Source: Solirubrobacterales bacterium
GTDB taxonomy: Bacteria; Actinomycetota; Thermoleophilia; Solirubrobacterales; Solirubrobacteraceae
Reading direction: 5' to 3'
NCBI GenBank assembly: GCA_025964075.1
Contig: JAOPZQ010000061.1
Location: 1-17,859, forward strand
Length of the DNA stretch: 17,859 nucleotides
Of this stretch, positions 12,363 through 17,859 are shown one piece after another. The notes beneath the pieces were generated by a model that was not told the DNA's origin, did not search any database, and saw nothing but the letters and a program-made list of their open reading frames with translations. The translations under genes and the position numbers were made by a program. The stretch's first letter is position 1. Every line of letters begins with the position of its first letter.

Positions 12363-14097
12363 CGTGGTCGCCGCCGATCCCGTCCTCGCCGCGGTGGTCG
12401 CGAACCGCCTGCACGCGACCGCCGAGCACATGGCCGAGACGATGCTCCGGACCTCGCGCTCGCCGATCTTCCAGATCCGCGACTTCGTGACCGGCATCTT
12501 CACGGCCGACGGGCGCTGGGTCGCCACGAAGGACTGGATCCCGGTGCTCGCCGGGTCGATGCCGAGCGCGTACGAGGCGGTGGCGGAGCGGTTCGCGGGC
12601 GACGTCCACGACGGCGACGTCTACGTCCTCAACGATCCGTACCACGGCAACAACCACCCGCCCGACATCACCGTCGTGAAGCCCGTCTTCCACGCGGGCG
12701 AGCTGGCGTTCTGGACGATGAGCAAGGGCCATCACGCCGATGTCGGCGGCGGCGGCGTGCTCGGCTACAACCCGTACGCGGTCGACGTGTGGGACGACGC
12801 CGTCCGGATCCCGCCGGTGCGCCTCTACGACCGCGGCGTCTACCAGCGCGACGTGTGGGAGCTGATCCTGCTGAACGTCCGCATGCGCGAATTCGTCGAA
12901 GGCGATCTCCACTGCCAGGTGGGCGCCGTGAGCGTCGGCGCCGAGGACCTCCTCGCGATGCTCGACAAGTTCGGGTCCGGCGCGGTGGGCACGGCGATCG
13001 ACCGTCAGCTCGCGGCCGCGGAGCGGCACATGCGGACGGAGATCGCGCAGATCCGGGACGGGACGTACCGGGCGACCCGTTCGATCGAGAACGGCAGCGC
13101 CGTGCACACCGACCCGGTCGCGGTGAGGGTCGAGGTGCGCGTGGAGGGCGAGCGGATCACGTTCGACTTCACGGGCTCGGACCCACAGACCGCCGGCTAC
13201 GCGAACTCGACCTACTCGAACACGGTGGCCTCCTGCCACATCGGCCTGTTCGCGCTCGTCGACCCCGACCTCGGGATGAACAGCGGCTCGACGGCGCCGA
13301 TCGAGGTGATCGCCGAGCCGGGCACCGTGGCCAACGCGGTCGAGCCCGCGGCGACGACGCTGTGCACGCTGGCGAACTGCGAGGCGACCGTCGAGGCGAT
13401 CTGGCTCGCGCTGGCGGACGCCGTGCCGCAGGGCAGCAACGCCGGGTGGTCGCGCGCGTGCAACTTCGCCGAGGCGGGCGTCGAGGAGTCGACCGGCCGC
13501 CCGTTCGTCACGATGGGCGCCTTCGGCGGCGGGGGCTCGGGCGCCACGCTCGGCGCCGACGGCTGGGATGGCCTCGGCACGCCGGTGACGATGGGGGGCG
13601 CCCAGACGCGCGACCCCGAGCAGCATGAGCTGACGGGACCCTCGACCGTGCTCGGCTTCGGCCTGCGGACCGACAGCGGGGGCGCCGGGCGCTGGCGCGG
13701 CGGACTGGGTGTCTGGGTGAAGTACCGCGTCGAGCAGGACGGGCTGCCGAACCTTCGCTGGGGCGGCGGCACGAGCGAGGAGACGGCGCCGTTCGGCCTG
13801 CACGGCGGCCACGGCTCGGCGCCGAGCACCGGCGAGATCCATCACCCGGACGGCACCGTCGAGGCGGCCGCCGTCAACACCATCCGCACCGTCAACGCCG
13901 GTGACGTCGTCGTCGCGAACCACGCCGGCGGAGGCGGGTACGGCGATCCCGCCGAGCGCGACCCCGAGCTCGTCCTCCGTGACGTCCGCTCGGGCCTCGT
14001 CTCGCCCGAGGCGGCGGAGCGCGACTACCGCGTGGCCGTCGACATCGCCACATGGGCGATCGACCACCCAAGAACGGCCGCGCTCCGCGGCGAATGA
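12355..14097 (+). CDS. hyuB: Hydantoinase/oxoprolinase family subunit B
   Basis: The 580-residue protein is a complete HyuB. Signature parts are RTSRSPIFQIRDF near the N-terminus and NDPYHGNNHPPDITVVKPVF (residues 93-112), then KGHHADVGGGG (124-134). His101, Asp104 and His126 have the HxxD...H spacing of the metal site known in acetone carboxylase alpha. Further on come GAFGGGGSGATLGADG, LRTDSGGAGRWRGGLGVW and the C-terminal HAGGGGYGDPAERDPELVLRDV (523-544). With HyuA it forms the ATP-dependent ring-opening or carboxylating enzyme. No small gamma subunit of the acetone-carboxylase type is next to it. The GTG start has GGAGG 5 nt upstream, inside the end of hyuA. The importer genes follow after only 24 bases, so uptake and conversion of one substrate are probably encoded together. 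Confidence 0.93.
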   Translation: MSSVVAADPVLAAVVANRLHATAEHMAETMLRTSRSPIFQIRDFVTGIFTADGRWVATKDWIPVLAGSMPSAYEAVAERFAGDVHDGDVYVLNDPYHGNNHPPDITVVKPVFHAGELAFWTMSKGHHADVGGGGVLGYNPYAVDVWDDAVRIPPVRLYDRGVYQRDVWELILLNVRMREFVEGDLHCQVGAVSVGAEDLLAMLDKFGSGAVGTAIDRQLAAAERHMRTEIAQIRDGTYRATRSIENGSAVHTDPVAVRVEVRVEGERITFDFTGSDPQTAGYANSTYSNTVASCHIGLFALVDPDLGMNSGSTAPIEVIAEPGTVANAVEPAATTLCTLANCEATVEAIWLALADAVPQGSNAGWSRACNFAEAGVEESTGRPFVTMGAFGGGGSGATLGADGWDGLGTPVTMGGAQTRDPEQHELTGPSTVLGFGLRTDSGGAGRWRGGLGVWVKYRVEQDGLPNLRWGGGTSEETAPFGLHGGHGSAPSTGEIHHPDGTVEAAAVNTIRTVNAGDVVVANHAGGGGYGDPAERDPELVLRDVRSGLVSPEAAERDYRVAVDIATWAIDHPRTAALRGE

Positions 14098-14121
14098 GCC
14101 AAGAGAACCAGGAAGGCACGA

Positions 14122-15309
14122 ATGTCCAGCATCACCCGCACGCTCTCGAGACGAAGGACGGCCCTCGTCCTGCCCCTGCTCCTACCCAGCCTGGCGCTGG
14201 CCGCGTGCGGGAGCAGCGGCAACGGCGGAGCCACGACAAAGAACGCGTCGGCGACGCTGCCCGCCGGGGTGGCGCAGGCTCGTGCCCTCGTGGACGCGGC
14301 GTCGAAGACGCCGAAGTTCTTCGCTCCTCCGGCGTTCGCCACGACCAAGGCGCGCGGCAAGACCGTCTGGTACGTCGGCGATCAGAGCTCGAACATCATC
14401 CAGGAGTGGACGAGCGGCGCGAAGCAGGCGCTGGCGTCACAGGGCGTGAAGCTCCGGGTCTACGACCCCGGGTCCGCGAGCGCCGAGCACATCAAGGGGA
14501 TCCAGCTGGCCATCGCCAACAGGGCGGCCGCGATCATCCTCGGCGACGGCTGGTCCCCGGTGGTCTTCTCGGCCCAGGTCGCGCAGGCGAAGAAGGCGGG
14601 GATCCCGTTCTTCAGCCTCGTATCGGGGACGCCGAAGTTCCAGCCGAAGGTCCCGGGCCTCGCCCTCGACGTCAGCTATGACTACGTCGCCGTCGGGCGC
14701 CTGCTCGCGGACTGGTTCATCGCCGATTCGAACGGCAAGGGCGACGCCCTGCTCATCGAGTCGCCGGACATCCCGAGCTCCACGTTCGAGCTGAACGGCT
14801 TCCGCGAGGAGGTCGCGAAGCTCGCTCCGGGCGCGAAGGTGACGACGAAGAAGTTCAACGCGACGACCGCGCCGAACCTCGGCCAGGACCTCGTGGCGAA
14901 CATCGCGCGGACGGGGATCCTGGCCGACCCGAAGCTCGGCTACATCATCCCCGCGTTCGACAGCCAGGCCCTGTACGCGCAGACGGGCGTGCAGCAGGCG
15001 GGCGCCGGCCAGCGGGTCAAGACCGCGGGGTTCAACTCGATCGTCCCGCAGATGCAGAACCTCAAGAAGGGCAACACGCCGTTCCGGATGGACGTCGGCG
15101 GCGTCAACGTGTGGCTCGCCTACGCGCTCGCCGACAACGTCCTGCGCGCGATCGTCGGCCAGCCGCTCGTGCGCGACCCGCACGTCGGCGTCCGGGTGTT
15201 CACGCACGACAACGTCCAGAACCTGAACGTGAACGCCGAGGACGACGCCGCCTGGTACGAGGTCGACTACCCGAGCCTCTACACGACGAAGGTCTGGACG
15301 AAGAAGTGA
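14122..15309 (+). CDS. Sugar-type (CUT2/ribose-like) ABC transporter substrate-binding lipoprotein
   Basis: The 395-residue protein starts with a basic end and hydrophobic core (RRRTALVLPLLLPSLALAAC). The lipobox LAAC has Cys29 as the lipidated residue, so it is anchored outside the cytoplasmic membrane. A Gly/Ser/Asn linker follows. The mature part has the two-lobed periplasmic-binding fold of the ribose/galactose group: KTVWYVGDQSSNIIQEWTSG, then LRVYDPGSASAEHIKGIQLAIANRAAAIIL, IPFFSLVSGTP, YDYVAVGRLLADWFI and GYIIPAFDSQALYAQTGVQQAG. It delivers its ligand to the ATPase/permease pair encoded next. It is about 70 residues longer than E. coli RbsB, mostly in the N-terminal linker region. AGGAAGG 5 nt before the ATG supports the start. 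Its place behind hyuAB suggests a cyclic amide or similar small ligand, not a sugar; this is inference. Confidence 0.9.
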   Translation: MSSITRTLSRRRTALVLPLLLPSLALAACGSSGNGGATTKNASATLPAGVAQARALVDAASKTPKFFAPPAFATTKARGKTVWYVGDQSSNIIQEWTSGAKQALASQGVKLRVYDPGSASAEHIKGIQLAIANRAAAIILGDGWSPVVFSAQVAQAKKAGIPFFSLVSGTPKFQPKVPGLALDVSYDYVAVGRLLADWFIADSNGKGDALLIESPDIPSSTFELNGFREEVAKLAPGAKVTTKKFNATTAPNLGQDLVANIARTGILADPKLGYIIPAFDSQALYAQTGVQQAGAGQRVKTAGFNSIVPQMQNLKKGNTPFRMDVGGVNVWLAYALADNVLRAIVGQPLVRDPHVGVRVFTHDNVQNLNVNAEDDAAWYEVDYPSLYTTKVWTKK

Positions 15310-16850
15310 GCGCGCTGCACGCCGCCGGGATCTCGAAGACGTTCGGGGCCGTCCGGGTGCTCGAGGACGCCGCGCTGACGTTGCAGCCCGGCGAGATCCG
15401 GGCGCTCGTGGGCCGGAACGGATCCGGGAAGTCGACGTTCATCAAGATCCTCGCCGGCTTCCACGAGCCCGATCCGGGGGGGACGCTGGAGGTCGGCGGG
15501 GAGGCCGTCGACCTCCCCGTCCGGCTCGGCTCGGCGCAGCGCCACGGCCTGAGCTTCGTGCACCAGGACCTGGCGCTGGTCGACGAGGGGAGCGTCGTGG
15601 ACAACGTGCTGGTCGGCCGCTTCGCGACCGCCGCGGGTGGGCGGATCCCGTGGCGGCGGGAGCGCCGCCGGGTCGCCGAGGCGCTCGCGCGGTTCGGCGT
15701 CGAGGCCGATCCGCGCGCCGCGGTCTCGGAGCTCGGGCAGGTCGACCGGGCGCTCGTCGCGATCGCGCGGAGCCTCCTCGAGCTGCCCGAGGCGGGAGGC
15801 GTGCTCGTCCTCGACGAGCCCACCGCCTTCCTGCCCGACGAGGACGTCGAGCGGCTGTTCGCCGCCGTCCGCGAGGTCGCCGCCACCGGCACCGCGGTCG
15901 TGTACGTGAGTCATCGCCTCGACGAGGTGCTGGCGCTCGGCCACACCGTCACCGTGCTGCGGGACGGGCGGGTGGTCTCGACCGAGCCCACGGCGGGCCT
16001 CCCCAAGGAGCGCCTCGTCGAGCTCATCCTCGGCCAGGAGCTCGAGGCGTTCTACCCGTCCCTCGCCGACGCGGGTTCGGAGCGCGTGCTCGAGGCGAAC
16101 GGGCTGCGGGGCGCCGTCGTTCGCGACGTCTCGCTGTGGCTGGCGGCGGGCGAGATCGTCGGCGTCACCGGCCTGAACGGGTCGGGCTTCGACGAGCTGC
16201 CCTACCTGCTCTTCGGCGCCGGCGATGCCCGCGCGGGGACGGTCACCGCCGGCGGGACGACGCGCGATGCCGCCGATCTGCGCCCGGAGGTCGCGATCGC
16301 GGCCGGGCTCGCGCTGCTGCCCGGCGACCGCCAGCGGCGCAGCGGCGTCCAGGACCTCCGCGTGCGGGAGAACGTGTCCCTCCCGGCGCTCCGCCAGTTC
16401 TTCCGCGGCGGGCGCCTGCGTCATGGCGAGGAGCGGCGCGCGGTGCGGTCCGTGCTCGAGCGCCTGACCGTCACGCCACCCGACGATCGGCTCCTCCTCA
16501 GCCAGCTGAGCGGGGGCAACCAGCAGAAGGCGCTGCTCGGCAAGTGGCTCCAGCTCGCGCCTCGGGTGCTGCTCCTGCACGAGCCCGCCCAGGGGGTCGA
16601 CGTCCTCGCCAAGCGCGAGCTCTTCGTCCAGATCGAACAGGCGGCGCAGGGCGGGGCGGCGGTGCTCATCGCGAGCGCCGAGGCGGAGGACCTCGTGCAC
16701 CTGTGCCACCGGGTCCTCGTGCTCCAGGACGGGCAGGCCGCGGGCCAGCTCGCGGGCGGCGAGATCAGCGAGGAGCGGATCGCCGAGCTGTCCTACCGCG
16801 GCGACGCGGGCTCGAGCCCGATCCCGACGACCACCGGAGTGACGACATGA
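15306..16850 (+). CDS. Double ATPase subunit of the CUT2-type ABC importer
   Basis: The 514-residue protein has two ABC domains, the layout of RbsA/MglA. Domain 1 has Walker A GRNGSGKST (residues 36-44), Q-loop FVHQDL, Walker B VLDEPTAFL (Asp170, Glu171) and H-loop VSHRLDE, but a degenerate signature VSELGQ (140-145). Domain 2 has a degenerate Walker A GLNGSGFDE lacking the Lys. It has an intact signature LSGGNQQK (401-408), a Walker B in which His425 replaces the Asp (LLLHEPAQGVDV), and no H-loop His. Intact parts therefore combine into one working ATP site and degenerate parts into one dead site, as in RbsA-type importers. The GTG start overlaps the stop of the binding-protein gene (GTGA), and its own stop overlaps the permease start (ATGA). 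Confidence 0.92.
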   Translation: MSALHAAGISKTFGAVRVLEDAALTLQPGEIRALVGRNGSGKSTFIKILAGFHEPDPGGTLEVGGEAVDLPVRLGSAQRHGLSFVHQDLALVDEGSVVDNVLVGRFATAAGGRIPWRRERRRVAEALARFGVEADPRAAVSELGQVDRALVAIARSLLELPEAGGVLVLDEPTAFLPDEDVERLFAAVREVAATGTAVVYVSHRLDEVLALGHTVTVLRDGRVVSTEPTAGLPKERLVELILGQELEAFYPSLADAGSERVLEANGLRGAVVRDVSLWLAAGEIVGVTGLNGSGFDELPYLLFGAGDARAGTVTAGGTTRDAADLRPEVAIAAGLALLPGDRQRRSGVQDLRVRENVSLPALRQFFRGGRLRHGEERRAVRSVLERLTVTPPDDRLLLSQLSGGNQQKALLGKWLQLAPRVLLLHEPAQGVDVLAKRELFVQIEQAAQGGAAVLIASAEAEDLVHLCHRVLVLQDGQAAGQLAGGEISEERIAELSYRGDAGSSPIPTTTGVTT

Positions 16851-17859
16851 GCGCGTTGAAAGAGCGAGTCCGGCGGCGGCCGGCATCCCGAGCGCCGTCG
16901 CGCGGAGGCGGCGGCGAGGCGGCCGAGCGCTACGGCCTGCTCGTGGCGTGGGCGGTGCTCGCGCTCGCGTTCGTGATCACCGAGTCGGGCTTCCGCTCCA
17001 CCGAGACGATCAAGATCATCTTCGGCTCGCAGTCGACCCAGCTGATCATCACCCTCGCGGTGGTGGTGGTGCTCCTGGCCGGCGAGTTCGACCTCTCCGT
17101 CGGCGCCGTCGTCTCCGTGGCCTCGACGATGCTCGTGTACTTCAACGGAGTCCACCACTGGCCGATCCTCCTCGCGCTGCTCGCGGTCGCGGCGATCGTG
17201 GTCGGTATCGGGGTGGCCAACGCGGTGCTCGTGCTCGCGTTCGGCGTGCCGTCGATCGTCGTGACGCTAGGCATGGCGACGCTGATCGCCGGCGTCTCGC
17301 ACGGCATCGCGGGGGAGGGCGCGCAGGGCGGGGTCTCCCAGCCGTTCGTCGACACGATCGGCCACCAGTGGGTCGGTCTGCCGATCGCGTTCTACATCGC
17401 GCTCGCCGTCGGGATCGGGCTCTACTACGTCGTCGAGCACACCCCCTGGGGTCGCTACCTCGTGTTCGTCGGCCGGGGCCGCGACGTCGCCAGGCTCGCC
17501 GGCCTGCGCGAGCAGCGCTACCGGGCGGCCGCGTTGATCGCGGGCTCGGTCCTCGCCGGCCTCGCCGGCGTGCTCCTGGTCGGGCTGACCGGCGCGACGG
17601 CCCCGTCGTCGGGCGACTCCTACCTCCTGCCCGCGTTCGCCGGCGCGTTCCTCGGGGCGACCACGATCAAGCCGGGGCAGTTCAACGTGTGGGGCTCGTT
17701 CGTCGCCGTCTACTTCCTTGTGACCGGGGTCACCGGCCTGCAGCTCCTCGGCTACACCGGCTGGGTCGAGGACGCGTTCTACGGCGGGTCGCTGCTGATC
17801 GCCGTCGTCGCGACGCAGATCGTTGCCCGGCACCGCGCTCGCAATTTGAAGGCGACGGC
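16847..17859 (+). CDS. CUT2-type ABC transporter permease (3' end just outside the window)
   Basis: From the ATG overlapping the ATPase stop, 337 codons run without a stop to the window edge. The family is usually about 320-340 residues, so only a few residues are missing. A basic, Gly/Arg-rich cytoplasmic start (1-28) precedes the first membrane helix (about 29-46). The conserved segment LAGEFDLSVGAVVSVAS (78-94) matches the GGIDLSVG hallmark of RbsC/AraH permeases. Further marks are VPSIVVTLGMATLIAG, TPWGRYLVFVGRGRDVARLAGL (the ATPase-coupling region) and GSVLAGLAGVLLVGL with PAFAGAFLGATTIKPGQFNVWGS. The protein forms the membrane channel of the importer, as a homodimer in known members. 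It is the last gene visible of the operon, and further genes may follow outside. Confidence 0.92.
   Translation, partial: MSALKERVRRRPASRAPSRGGGGEAAERYGLLVAWAVLALAFVITESGFRSTETIKIIFGSQSTQLIITLAVVVVLLAGEFDLSVGAVVSVASTMLVYFNGVHHWPILLALLAVAAIVVGIGVANAVLVLAFGVPSIVVTLGMATLIAGVSHGIAGEGAQGGVSQPFVDTIGHQWVGLPIAFYIALAVGIGLYYVVEHTPWGRYLVFVGRGRDVARLAGLREQRYRAAALIAGSVLAGLAGVLLVGLTGATAPSSGDSYLLPAFAGAFLGATTIKPGQFNVWGSFVAVYFLVTGVTGLQLLGYTGWVEDAFYGGSLLIAVVATQIVARHRARNLKAT

Noticed and set aside
10107..12527. 806-residue minus-strand open frame opposite hyuA
   Set aside because: Its composition is that of a GC-shadow (Arg/Asp/Val/Ala-rich, no recognisable domain), whereas the plus strand encodes a full HyuA with every family motif. 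The same applies to the long minus-strand frames opposite hyuB and the ATPase.
10245..14097. HyuAB as a true acetone carboxylase
   Set aside because: No gamma subunit is encoded beside it, and lengths and motifs fit the general hydantoinase/oxoprolinase group equally well. A ketone substrate is kept only as one possibility.

Overview
The window is very GC-rich, strongly biased to G/C at third codon positions, and densely packed with genes. The gene mix suggests a high-GC Gram-positive bacterium, most likely a deep-branching actinobacterium of the Thermoleophilia/Solirubrobacterales type: a PAS-GAF sensor, an anti-sigma factor with a CWRDHRW start, cell-wall-binding-type repeats, GTG starts and near-leaderless genes. 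This placement is inferred from protein style; no rRNA or marker gene is present. I see no tRNA, rRNA, CRISPR array, insertion sequence or prophage, and no gene-free stretch longer than about 300 bases.

Region 1 (1-4410, all minus strand) is housekeeping and signalling. It holds the N-terminal part of a PAS/GAF sensor, tatA, a short-chain dehydrogenase, a coiled-coil protein with a histone-H1-like linker and a winged helix, an ECF sigma factor, a zinc-finger anti-sigma factor placed upstream of it, and a transglutaminase-like protein. The sigma and anti-sigma genes are separated by a cluster of related inverted repeats (3213-3271).

Region 2 (4513-7298, plus strand) looks like a redox operon: a small single-pass membrane protein, ApbE (flavin transferase) and a membrane protein with the two spaced His pairs of the ferric-reductase/NOX family, then an RBBP9/YdeN-type serine hydrolase. 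No canonical FMN-binding acceptor domain for ApbE is visible in the window. On the minus strand, overlapping the hydrolase tail to tail, lies a membrane-anchored protein with three degenerate cell-wall-binding-like (CWB2-like) repeats spaced about 119 residues apart.

Region 3 (8927 to the end, plus strand) is a regulator followed by a tightly coupled catabolic operon. An ArsR-type winged-helix regulator with its own AT-rich palindrome is followed by a cupin, hydantoinase/oxoprolinase subunits A and B, and a ribose-type (CUT2) ABC importer: binding lipoprotein, double ATPase and permease. The start and stop codons of neighbours overlap at four junctions. The simplest reading is an uptake-plus-ring-opening (or carboxylation) pathway for a small cyclic amide, lactam or ketone of unknown identity. 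This pairing of HyuAB with a sugar-type importer is the best candidate here for an undescribed system.
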